Positions 39,361 to 50,724 of a DNA stretch of 64,000 nt are shown here, piece after piece (position 1 is the stretch's first letter; every line of letters starts with the position of its first letter). Source of the DNA: Druceiella hillmani. Lineage: Eukaryota > Arthropoda > Insecta > Lepidoptera > Hepialidae. Made by a program: the position numbers and the translations under genes. A model generated the notes under the pieces. It had not been told where the DNA came from, ran no database searches, and worked only from the letters and a program-made list of their open reading frames with translations. Location of the stretch: positions 3,638,501 to 3,702,500 of the forward strand of contig JAYKKI010000038.1 in NCBI GenBank assembly GCA_039881145.1. Reading direction: 5' to 3'.

Positions 39361-39484
39361 AAATTAATTTATCTTTAACGTACGAATTTATAAAAGAGCG
39401 GTTCCCACAGTGACGCGGCTTTACTCCACCGCCACTGTGGGAACCGCTCTTTTATAAATTCGTACGTTAAAGATAAACTAATTT
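39361..39484. repeat. Long hairpin overlapping the H3 promoter
   Basis: 39369-39412 is perfectly complementary to 39433-39476 (44 bp). Pairing extends with one mismatch to about 52 bp (39361-39412 with 39433-39484). The 20-nt loop is acgcggctttactccaccgc. Each arm contains a GC-rich gagcggttcccacagtg block and a tttataaat motif, so the TATA candidate of H3 is present in both orientations. It can arise by inverted duplication of the promoter or from a foldback element; the arms' perfection points to recent origin or gene conversion. Confidence 0.95.
39451..39459 (+). promoter_or_regulatory. Putative H3 TATA box
   Basis: TTTATAAAT lies 112 bp upstream of the H3 ATG, inside the right arm of the hairpin. 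Initiation near 39,485 would leave a leader of about 85 nt. Confidence 0.5.
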
Positions 39485-39549
39485 AAAAGTTAATTTAAAA
39501 CTAATTAAAAATTAATTTAAAACTGACTTCCGACGCTTAAAGTTGTTAA

Positions 39550-39981
<432 letters not shown>

Positions 39982-40146
39982 TGATTACCCTTTCGCGAAA
40001 TATTTACGTAATCAAGACAAGACTTGGCGAGGTGTCGCTTTATAAAAAAAAGTGTTAGTAAGTGGTTATCACTTGAACTTTGTTATTTCACACGAATTCT
40101 TAAATAAAACATTATTTAAACGATCTGGATGAAGAGGAAATTAAAA

Positions 40147-40162
40147 GGTCCTTTTGAGGGCC
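40147..40162 (+). terminator. Histone mRNA 3' stem-loop of H3 (variant loop)
   Basis: GGTCCTTTTGAGGGCC forms a 6-bp stem (one T-G pair) with a TTTG tetraloop. The canonical loop is TTTC; the last loop base is changed. The following GCAT is shared with the H2A stem-loop. Confidence 0.82.
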
Positions 40163-43100
40163 GCATCGTGATTTTCTTACTTGAAATTGTTCTTACGATT
40201 ATTTATGTAAATCTGTAATGCATGTAATGTATGTGTTCTTATGATTATGTATAAAATCTTTATGTGCACATGTTTTTAAGAGCCAAATTTCTAAGTTAAT
40301 TTGGCTGCCGAGAACGGTACCTATTGCAGTAGAATGCAATTGTAGTCACTTAGAAACGAGTCTTAATATTTCATTTTTTCGACAACCTTCAGTTCTATTT
40401 CTTGGCACGTTAGTTAAAGAAAGAAGAATAAATAAATGAAATTCGGTGCGATACATATTTGTGCATGTGTGTGTACGCGAATATTTATCGTAAACAATAA
40501 GATAACAATTTTTATTAGAGGCATGTGAGAACCATTTAGATATTGCCTCTTCATTTCTACCTACATACATTGTTTCGTTCGGTGATAAAAATGTATTCAC
40601 ATTAATTTTAGAAACTATCGTAGGTTAAATATTTACATTGCCATTATAATTTATTAAGTTTTTAATTTTTTACAAAATGTTGGATTTTATTAATTTCCAG
40701 ACGTTTATAACTTCCAGACGTTTATAATAAGTTTTCTGAACTATTAGTGTTTTTAAAAGTTGTTTTCTAGTATATATAATGGTATTTCTAGCTTGCTAGG
40801 CCATCGAGCCGATTTTCATGTAATCTTTTTTCGATAACTCTAATTTTTTTCTTTATGATTGAGATTGTAGAATCTTATTTTTTAATAGAGAATATGAAAC
40901 GAATAAATTCATTGACGATAGTGACTCGGTAGTGCCATACAAGTGAAAATGCGGCACTTGGACCGTAAAGAATTTTCAATTTTCATTTTCGCACAACGGT
41001 ACCTTGTGAAAGTGCGGTAAGATGCCGTACTCGAATATTGATATGCATATGATACGATGGTTAATTTTTTGAGTTACTGAACGCCTTGTCCTCTGCATCG
41101 CTTTCCGAAAGTCCGCGCATTGCTTGTGAGCCAATTCTTCATAAAGCATTAGTTGTTGTCAATTCGGATCGGCAGCAAATAATTTTGTACTTGAGGATCT
41201 ATTTCGTATATACGATCAGTACTGGTTCGTGTGGTTCACGAGTTCGGGTATGTATGAACGGTGGAGATATAGTGAAATTTTCGAAAGTGATTGACCTCAG
41301 GCTGACCTCAATATTGTCATTTTTAGAGGAAGTTCGCAAAAAATGAGAAATATGTATAAGTAACTATATATATGTAACTATGATAAGAAATTAAATTTGT
41401 TTATAGCAGAAAAGTATATATTTAAATTATTAGTGATGTGTAATTAAAATATATGAGACTAGATATTCGGTGTGATCTAGGTCTGTAGTGAAGTACTTGT
41501 GGAGGGTATGGAGAGTTTAAGTTGTAACTTTCAAGCTTGTGGAAAAAATGCATTTAGCAGACAGTCTACGTAATATATTACAATTAAATTTTAATTTCAA
41601 AAGTCTGACGTATGCGTCGCAAAGAACGAATATTTATTAATTATATTTTATCCACACTTGAATTTACATTCGTGTGTAAAGTGGTAGTTGAGACTAGCTG
41701 TCCATTGCTGCGTTTTGGTTTAATCCATTATTGATGAAATAATTGTTTTGCAGATCATTTATTATCGCCATCTCAAGAGTTTAGTAATTAAACTCGTGCT
41801 TCACTCGAGCACAGAAATATGCGGCCCGATCTTGTAATGTAATAACATTTGTAATACACAATATATACACATCGTAGAGCATTTTGTAAGTCTTTACGTT
41901 ATTGACAGTATTTTCATATGTTATTTTAATGCAGTTGTTACGATTGATAAGTGCAACTTCCTTTACCTAATTCTTTATTGCTCACCATAATCTAAAAAGT
42001 TATTATGATTCCATGTCCATCTGGGCATTATAAGTTATAGAGACACGGCAAACAGATAAGCCTCTTTTATAACCAATCCTAAAAACAATCGAACGATTCT
42101 TCTGTTCCCACGTTACGTGGAAATTTTGGATTTTGGTGTCAATGATCAGTTCTACAATACATTACCAACTAGAGCCTGTGCAGAGAGATCTCGAATTGTC
42201 CCTTATTAAAATCGAGTCATAAATTATTTGAAATCCTCGTCACACTAAATATATTCTAGTTTGCGTTTGGGAAACATCAAAAACGTTTTCAAAAATATTT
42301 ACATATATAACGGTATCTGAGTTCTAAAGGGATTTAAACACTTGAATGGAAAAGTATCATGTCTATACGAAATACTGAGCTCGTAAACACAAATTGTGCT
42401 TTTGCTTCAGACCAATCGCCCCGTTGTGCAATGAAAAATAAAACAAAAATATTTAAATAACATCATATTTGTAGTAAATGTGGGAGTGCGCTTTATTTCA
42501 AAGTGTTTTTTTCTCGATCGTACCGTATATATTTTTTATTTCAAATTATTACTTGCCTATCAAATTATTACTTGCAACTCGTAATGTTTCGAAAAATATG
42601 TTGAAAATTAATGTAAATAAATTGAAACTAAATTTAAAATTTTTATACATTTTCCTACGAAGGTCTTGCTTTTTAAAGCTATCCGAAACCGCAAAAATTA
42701 AAATTATAGGTACGTCAAATTCGTTTTAGCGATAAATTAATATTTCCACGAACTGCACAACCATATTAAAATAGTAATAGTTCATATCGGCCAGCTTAAT
42801 GAAAGTTAAAAATGTAATGTGTGTATATTTTTGGATTATTTCTATGCGATAAGTAGAGAATAGGTGCTTTTGCTTTAGCTTTATTTTTTTAGTCGGGTTA
42901 TAGGTAATATATTTTAACGATATTATTTGAAAATAACATTATGGTCATTACAGCACGGGAAAAATTAAATATAAGCAATTTTATTTACCTGTGTTTTCCT
43001 TACCGTACAAAATTTAAACACGTGCGTCATCTAGAGAAGAAGTCGGAGACAAGAAACTTCCTTGAAATATATTTCATAATTGGCGAACTTCACATTAAAA

Positions 43101-44900
43101 CTAAAAGTCGTAGCTTTTTAAAGCTTAATTACGGATCAGCTGAATTTTACCATTTAGTTTTGACAAGTGACTCTAAACTGACATTTCCCTTTTATACTCA
43201 TCCGCGACTTTTGACCAGTTTGGAGCATGAATATTTATTTTTTGAGATGAATTAAATACGCAGTATCTTTTCACGTACTCTTAAGCTCTGAATTATAATG
43301 CTGATATTACTATCAGATGTTTAATAGACAATTGGGGAAATATTATATATGGACTTAGACCAAAACATTGAAAACATAATTTTGTGTTCTTTATATACAG
43401 AAATCTAATTATTAATTATTACTGAATAATTGGTTTGAACAATATTTTTAATTTTTGTATTATTGTCGAAGAAAATGAAATTTGAAAATTACGAATGAGG
43501 AACGTTTATGGGATACGCACCCGTAATTGTGTACAGCCACCCGATATTGTGCTAAAATGTTAGTACCGTTTTATCCAATCAGACCCAAAAACGTTTTGTT
43601 CTCTATTTTATGTGCATAGGGTGTCCTAGAAGATTTGCAATTTTTAAACGCGTGCTGTTGCGTGTGGTACAGACGTTTTTTATGTAGGCTATATGGTTTC
43701 ATTATGTACTTTAGCTTTGTTTTGCTACATTTACAATTTTATTACGTTTCAACCGGTGATGTGCATAATTGTAATAATCGTAACAATTCGTCCGACTATT
43801 AAAACTATACGAAATTAAAGTTACGTTTATAAATTAGGTCGCAAATAAATGTAGAAGTGTTCTAATTGGAAGATACCAAATAAAACAGATATTAGAAATA
43901 TTTCATGTTATTTTACGTAAAGTTTCACTTTCGAATATGTAATTTACGGGCACGAGTTGTAATCCTAACTACTTTGTCTAGTCGTACCTCTCCGAGTTCA
44001 ATTTTTTCTAATCTGCTCATTACTGTTTCACTATAAGGTAATTATTAAAAAAAAATGTTGGCCTCTCCAACTTAATCTTTACTAACTTCGCCTAAATATG
44101 AATTTACGAATGGATTTTGATTCCTCGTAATTTTCATTTCTTAACGGCTTATTTAAACAACGATTTTGAATGTCAGCATTTTTTTAATTCAAATATTTCT
44201 TACGTGGGCGTGCGTGAAAAGGAGTTAAATCAGTGAATATGGAGAGAACTCAAATTAGAAGTTTGACTTGATTTGTAAAATTATATCGCCTTTTACCGGG
44301 TGTACAGCCGCTTTACATTGTTGTTTCCTATAAAAAATATAATTTACTTTCCCAAAAAATCTTTAAACTCTTTTCATGTCAGCCAACGATGTTATAAATG
44401 TTAATTTATTTGTCGACGTTGTATTATAAATTATCGTTTATTTAAAAAAAAATGTCCAAATTAATCTAATTATCAACATTATTTAAGATTAACGGTGGCT
44501 CGGCGCAAATATGATTCGGGAATGAGGACACGATCGGTGGTATATTTTTGGTGTTGATTTTATAAATGTGTGTTGGACACAGGACTCATAAGATATAGGA
44601 GACCGTTTACTAGAAGACCGTTTAAGTTAATGGTATACTATATAGGTTAATACAGGTTATGGTTAAATAATTACTAAATTAAAGTTCCGTTTAAAATCGA
44701 GTATAATAAAGGAATAAGGGTTAGTTATCTTAAAATACCAATCTTAGATATTTTATTTGACACACTTGCATTGCTGATGCAGTGTGATATTCTTATATTT
44801 CATGAAAAGGTTTTTCTAACTCGTCGAGTACTCGGCGTGTGAATGAAACGGCAACAGGTGGTATGTCTTTTTCTCTTACAATGCAAAGTGCCTCTATATC
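40163..44900. other. Spacer between H3 and H2A
   Basis: No gene recognised in 4.7 kb. Small direct repeats occur, such as ttccagacgtttataa twice at about 40,700 and caaattattacttgc twice at about 42,540. Open frames at 41,086-41,346, 42,478-42,729 and 42,941-43,255 have no domain similarity and AT-driven composition. Confidence 0.4.
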
Positions 44901-44910
44901 TATATAAATA
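44901..44910 (+). promoter_or_regulatory. Putative H2A TATA box
   Basis: tatataaata lies 60 bp upstream of the former H2A ATG, a normal distance for a replication-dependent histone promoter. Confidence 0.55.
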
Positions 44911-44969
44911 CCCACTTAAATTGTAATTTTTGATAGTTCAAAGTGACACGTACTTTACTTCTTATAACC

Positions 44970-45344
44970 ATGTCGTCTCGCGGTTAAGGTGGTCCGAAAA
45001 CGAAGAACGTGTCCAGATCGGGCCGTGCCGGTCTCCAGTTCCCGGTCGGTCGAATCCATCGACTGCTCAGGAAAGGAAACTACGCGGAACGCGTCGGCGC
45101 GGGTACACCGGTCTATCTTTCGGCCGCCATCGAATACCTTGTCGCTGAAATTCTAGAGTTGGCCGGTAATGCCGCAAAGGACAACAAGAAGTCGAGAGTC
45201 ATCCCGAGACACATACATTTGGCTATCCGCAACGACGAGGAATTAAACTGTTTGTTAAACGGCGTTACAATAGCGCAAGGCGGAGTTTTACCCAGGATTG
45301 AATCTATGCTTTTACCAAAGCGAACAGAGAAAAAAAGTGCATAA
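44970..45344 (+). pseudogene. H2A: Histone H2A with a stop at codon 6, otherwise intact
   Basis: H2A dimerises with H2B and bears the acidic patch. The expected ATG is at 44970 and begins MSSRG, as in animal H2A (MSGRGKGG). Codon 6, normally AAA (Lys5 of the mature protein), is TAA (44985-44987). The frame continues without another break through [65 protein letters not shown] and [11 protein letters not shown] to a TAA at 45342. Acidic-patch residues E61, E64, D90, E91 and E92 are kept. No in-frame ATG exists until near the C terminus, so conventional translation cannot yield H2A. A TATA box 60 bp upstream and a stem-loop 77 bp after the stop are preserved. The stop is therefore a very recent nonsense mutation, a base error, or requires readthrough. 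Substitutions such as NCLLNG for NKLLSG mark the copy as divergent. Confidence 0.9.
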
Positions 45345-45420
45345 TGAGCCTTCAAAAGTACGAGAAATTAAATTATGAAATATTTTAATGAAACGATTCT
45401 TGGCAGTTAACGAGTGACAA

Positions 45421-45436
45421 GGCCCTTTTCGGGGCC
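45421..45436 (+). terminator. Histone mRNA 3' stem-loop of H2A
   Basis: GGCCCTTTTCGGGGCC has a 6-bp stem (closing T-G pair) and the canonical TTTC loop, 77 bp after the H2A stop. Confidence 0.9.
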
Positions 45437-46593
45437 GCATTTTGAGTTAATATCAATTGATTTTGTTTTTCCCTATAGAATACTTCGTAACCTTCTATTT
45501 CGATGGATACAAGTATTCATAGTTTTCATATATTTTAGTTTATTATATTTTGACTATTAATTCGTCATCGCCAAGTGACGAAGTAATCGCCATTTAAATT
45601 TAAAGTTTATTACATAGTTCAGTAATTTTGCAGACTATTCATAAAGTTTGAAAACAAAATTTGATTAGGCAGTATTTTATTTATTGCGCGTTACAGTAGG
45701 TAACAATGTAGGTAACATTGTTTATTAAAGTTGCAAGTGTTATTTTAAAATGCCATATGAAATAAAAAACTTTTTTTTTCATTTTTAAATTATTATTTTT
45801 TTCTATACTGTCCTACTTATATAGCGTAATATTAAATTTTAGAAAACTAGAAGTGATGGACAAATCCCAGACATTGAGTTTATAACGCCGGGTAGTTAGG
45901 TTATCAAAATGAAAGCTCCGATTAGAAGAAATAAAAAGCACAGCTTAATTTTTTTTTCTTTTAATTTACGCAGAAATTAAATATTTTTGAAAGTAGTCTT
46001 TTCAAAACAAACAATTTGTTCTTGAATTAATCATGTAAATTTATCTAAAATTACTTCTCCTTAATCGAATCTCGTTTACCTTAATTATGCAAAGAAAAAA
46101 ATCGCTCAAGTGCAAAGTATACTTGCACAATTAGTGTTCTATACCATCAATTCCCCCCCCCCCCTCCATATTAATAGTAATTCTACAGAATAACATGTGA
46201 GTAATTCACTTTGAGTGCATACTGTAAATGCCCCATCTGCCGTTGTATCTGCCGCAGTCTACACCAATGTCACCATATTACAACGCACATGTGCAGAGTT
46301 AAGTGGGGGTGTTACCACTGAATAAAATTAAAAAATTTCAAAAATTTTTCCTTAGATCGTAACGAATATTTCTGGTTGAAAAACTTTTTCTCTAAAACCA
46401 ATGGTTCAACAGTTATGAGGTATACAATTAAATTGTGTGTAACAATGGTGCGAGAAACCTAATTCGCAAAGTTTATGATTTTTTCAACATTTTTCTTAGC
46501 AGTCCTTTTGGTTACTTCCTCCATTAAGGGTGGCAATTTTATGAGTTATTACTGAAAAATGTTAAAAGAAATTCATTTAAGAAATACTTACGT
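45437..46593. other. Spacer downstream of H2A
   Basis: A run of 13 C bases lies near 46,153. No genes or larger repeats seen. Confidence 0.4.
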
Positions 46594-46859
46594 CACAATT
46601 AAATGAAACTACGTGATGTAGTATTATTTCTACTTTCTTTAATTTCTTTATCACGACCTAGGTTTCGTTGTATTACAACATCTTCAGGTGGGATATTAGC
46701 AAAGATGGTGGGATATTAGCAGGATGTTGTAATACAACGAAACCTAGGTCGTGGTAAAGATATTAAAGAAAGTGGAAATAATACTACATCACGTAGTTTC
46801 ATTTAATTGTGAATAATGAATTTCTACAAAATTAACTCCAAATATATTCAATATTCAAA
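46594..46859. mobile_element. Foldback element, copy 1
   Basis: 46594-46682 pairs with 46723-46811 over about 89 bp with few mismatches (outer sequence cacaattaaatgaaac). The central loop holds ggtgggatattagca twice. The 48 bp beyond the right arm (46812-46859, starting aataatgaatttctac) are also shared, inverted, with the left flank of copy 2, so the mobile unit extends past the palindrome on one side. No coding capacity; no clear target duplication. Confidence 0.88.
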
Positions 46860-48420
46860 TACCTACGTCATATGTACAGTATTAGTTTATTGATACTTAT
46901 TGAAGCATGAATTCAAAATAATTCGCACTTCAATAAGTTTTCATTTGACACTATGTAACAATATCCTTTAAAGGATATTTTTAAAATTTTCCAATTTACA
47001 CCCCGAAAGCATTAAATACCTGGCATATTATTATATTTAGTTAATTTATTTCATTAGTTTACTTATTAATCTAATGAGTTAATAATAGAAAATTGTATTT
47101 TTAAAACCACGGGTGCATTTCAAATTCAGATGAATCTATCCGCCTTTAAAATGAGGACAGTTTCCGGGGAAAAGAGAATCAATGGCAACCCTAACGTTAT
47201 ATAGCTTCCAAGAACTGTCGGCTCGGTTACCTATTATCGTCTTCCTAAATTATTTACTTTCATCTGAAATGATTTATTTAGTTATATTTTCTTGAATTTT
47301 AAAATAATTTTATGCTTTTAAATTATTTGAAGATTCAGTAATACACTATTAACTTAAAAGTGCTTATTATGTCAAAACATAAATATTCACAAAGGTTTAA
47401 TTTTGTAATATTTTTAAGATGTTTAAGTATTTTTGCATTTTTACATAAATTTAAAATTTATTTGATAATATTATTTTGTTTCATTTAGATTTTATTTTAT
47501 ATTGTGTAAATATATATCATTCCCCCAAAAGAAAAGACTGGACATGGAAAAACCCAGATGCAATGTGACCTACCAAATTGATTTCATTTAAGAAAGTAAC
47601 GAGTACATTTTGTAAGACACACAGATATAGAGATTAACCAGGTAGATAAATGTATTTTTGCAGGTGCAACAGAAACATTTTTTAACAAACTTCAGCTTTA
47701 TATCACTAATAGTCTGCGAGGATAATGGCTGTGACATACAGAAAAGACAGAGCAAAATTATAAGTTTTCTTAATTTGGCTATGAAAACCTAAAAAGGATT
47801 TCTTTGAGTGGTTCCATTTTATGAGAAAAAAGAAGTAACAGTATTAGCATTTTTTTTTTAATATAATAGTGGTCAACTTTCAAGCTTCCGATAGTAGTAG
47901 ATTAAAGCAAGATTTTTTAAATGAAACATTTCATTTTGTTTTTTATATGAAACAAACATTTTTGTTATTATAAGTGATTTTATCTTCGTAGCACAATTTT
48001 TCTAAAATCTTGAAACGTATCCAACACAAATTTTCTTTCATTATTTGTGTATTCGTTTCTTGCACCGCTTTTTAGGAACATAAAGTCCGCAAACAGCGAG
48101 AATGGACCGAACAATGTAATTATATTTATTGATTATATAGTCATTTAATAATATTCTATCAAAGTTCCTAAAAGTTGTACCTATAATCTCTTCAGGAAAT
48201 GTTTTGCTCTGGACATTTTAAAATGGTTTGTCTCTTTAATGTCTTATTAAATCAATTCCTGTTCACTGTAAAATGTATGGGTTCAAAATTAGTGAATAAA
48301 ATTTATGAGTTCAAAATTAGATTATTGGAGCTTTATGATCACAATCCATTGAATGTAGTTGTAACTGCTTTTTATGGGAATTGATGCGAGGCAGAATCTA
48401 TTTTGACATGGCTTAAAATT
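46860..48420. other. AT-rich spacer between foldback elements
   Basis: A short ATG-initiated frame at 48,199-48,384 has no recognised similarity. Nothing else supportable. Confidence 0.4.
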
Positions 48421-48524
48421 ATTATATGGTAATGAATAATGTTGTGTAAAGTACTAACTAAATCGTTGGTTAATTTTGATATTGGTCAAAGTTATTATAT
48501 ATACAAATATATATGTATATATGT

Positions 48525-48558
<34 letters not shown>

Positions 48559-48575
48559 ATATATATGTATATGTA

Positions 48576-48629
<54 letters not shown>

Positions 48630-48718
48630 TATTTATATATATAATAACTTTGACCAATATCAAAATTAACCAACGATTTAGTTAGTACTTTACACAACAT
48701 TATTCATTACCATATAAT
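48421..48718. repeat. 298-bp palindrome with AT-repeat core
   Basis: 48421-48500 (starting attatatggtaatgaat) is an exact reverse complement of 48639-48718; the centre is alternating AT/GTAT microsatellite that also pairs with itself. Overlapping open frames on both strands are consequences of the symmetry. A foldback MITE or a replication-generated inverted duplication are both possible. Confidence 0.95.
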
Positions 48719-48770
48719 ACATACATATACATATACATATATATATATATATATAAGTATATATACTAGA
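48719..48770. repeat. (AT)/(ACAT) microsatellite
   Basis: acatacatatacatata followed by alternating AT, adjoining the palindrome. Confidence 0.9.
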
Positions 48771-48805
48771 TAAAGTTTTCTTCATCCTAAAATTTTATTA
48801 AATTA

Positions 48806-49051
48806 TTTGCATATTGAATATATTTGTCATTAATTTTGTAGAAATTCATTATTCACAATTAAATGAAACTATGTGATGTAGCATTATTTCTACTTTCTTT
48901 AAGTTCTTTACCATGACCTAGGTTTCGTTGTATTACAACACCTGGCTAATAGCCCACCTGAAGATGTTGTAATACAACAATACCTAGGTAGTGGTAAAGA
49001 ACTTAAAGAAAGTAGAAATAATACTACATCACATAGTTTCATTTAATTGTA
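48806..49051. mobile_element. Foldback element, copy 2 (inverted relative to copy 1)
   Basis: 48854 to about 48942 pairs with about 48963-49051 using the same arm sequence as copy 1. The loop (cacctggctaatagcccacctg) is the reverse complement type of the copy 1 loop, and the left flank 48806-48853 matches the right flank of copy 1 inverted. Two independent, diverged insertions of one family. Confidence 0.88.
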
Positions 49052-50724
49052 AATTATTCGTGTAATCTCCATTCTTTATAAAGAATGTATAGTATACGAA
49101 ACTTGAAATCTAAGAGTATTCGGTACCTATGGTCTCTACAAATCTGAGTTACAGAATCCCGTAAACCTTTATAATCAATAACATTTATGAGTACTCAATG
49201 TAAATAATTTTAGGTAACTTTTGATATGATTATGTAGTAATATTTTTCATAGGGCAAATTGACAAAAACAGGATTATTAACTTTTGAAACCGGCATTTTT
49301 TTGAGCCATTAGATTATATTTTACAGGCAAAACAAAGATCAAGGTTTAATGTTATCCAGATAGGTATTATTTGGAAAACGATAAATATAAAAAGAAATGA
49401 ACTGAAAAAACCTGTAGATATGATAGATATTATAGAAAGCTAACTAAAAAGTGGAAGACAAGTCAAACTGTGTCATAAGGATGTAAACAATGATGGAGCT
49501 AATTCATAAAATTAAGATGTGCGATCCACAGTAATGTAATAAGCCATGTACAATTAAGTTTATCATAATTTGAGCATCATAAGCAATGTACATAAAGATA
49601 CCGTAAGAATTTGCCAGCTATTTGAACTCATACTAAAGAATAGTGATTATATATAGTTAGAGATTGATACTATTGGTCAAGAAAAAAATTTGTGATGACT
49701 CATGTTTCATTTAGTTTCTACAGTCGGCTGATAAAGATAGAGTTTAAATTGTTTAATTATTGTAAGTTTATTAATTACTGATTTGATAAGTTTATCAATT
49801 ACTGATTTGGAATTATTGCAAATTCCATAAAAACATCAAATATTTTATTTAGTTAACAGAGGCCTTGCTTTATACCATTAATTTTTTTTTATGTTTATTT
49901 TTATTTTATTGGTTTCAGAGGTTTTATGTTTAATAAGGTTATCTTACTCAGAAGTTAATTTATTATAAATAATACTGTCAGAGTCATGCATCAAAGATAC
50001 GTCTTATCCTTTTTTTATTTCAAATTACTTTGGCCGTTAACATATGAGGATGCGCTATTTGTGTACATCCCTCTAATGCAATCAATATGCATGTTCACAA
50101 CAAGATGACAGAACTAAAATTATTTCAATACATTCTGCTTTTTTAGAACTGATTAATTTTCAATTTGATATTGAATACAAGCAAGCAATATATCACAATT
50201 TCTTATTTATAAGCAATGATAATGGGAACAGGTGACATTTTATGATTGGGATAATGAAATTACATTTTAGACTGGTTTACTACTTGGGTGGTTATTTGTG
50301 GTATTGTATTAGCTAAGATATTGGTGATCATTTTAGTTTTCTATTGAATTATGTTTGTCTTGTATAAGATGTTTTGTATTGTATTCTAATACAAAATTTT
50401 CAATCGAAAATGTAGAAGAGAGTCTTGGTTTTTCTAGAAACAAGAAAAATTCTGATAAATTAAATTATGGTTACACAGAAAAATCTAAATTATTATAGTA
50501 TTATGTTATGGTATAGATAAATATACATGTCAAGTTCAAGTTTTGTTTTATTATCTACAGAGAGGAAATAATGTATTTTGTTTCTTATGTTAACACTAGC
50601 TTTTTCCCATGACTTTGTTAATAGAAATGGATTAATCCATTTCCATTTTTCCATCAAAGCAGGTCATACGAAACAGCAGCCGTCATATGTAGTTGTTTTG
50701 GAGATCTTAATATGCGTTGGTAAT
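49052..50724. other. Spacer, possibly transposon-derived
   Basis: No recognised coding similarity on either strand. The segment next to the Helitron (about 50.4-50.72 kb) may be its remaining 3' part, but the helicase match stops at about 50,725. Confidence 0.35.

Noticed and set aside
45009..45344. H2A frame starting at 45009
   Set aside because: That codon is GTG within the normal H2A sequence; the true start is ATG 44970 upstream of the stop.
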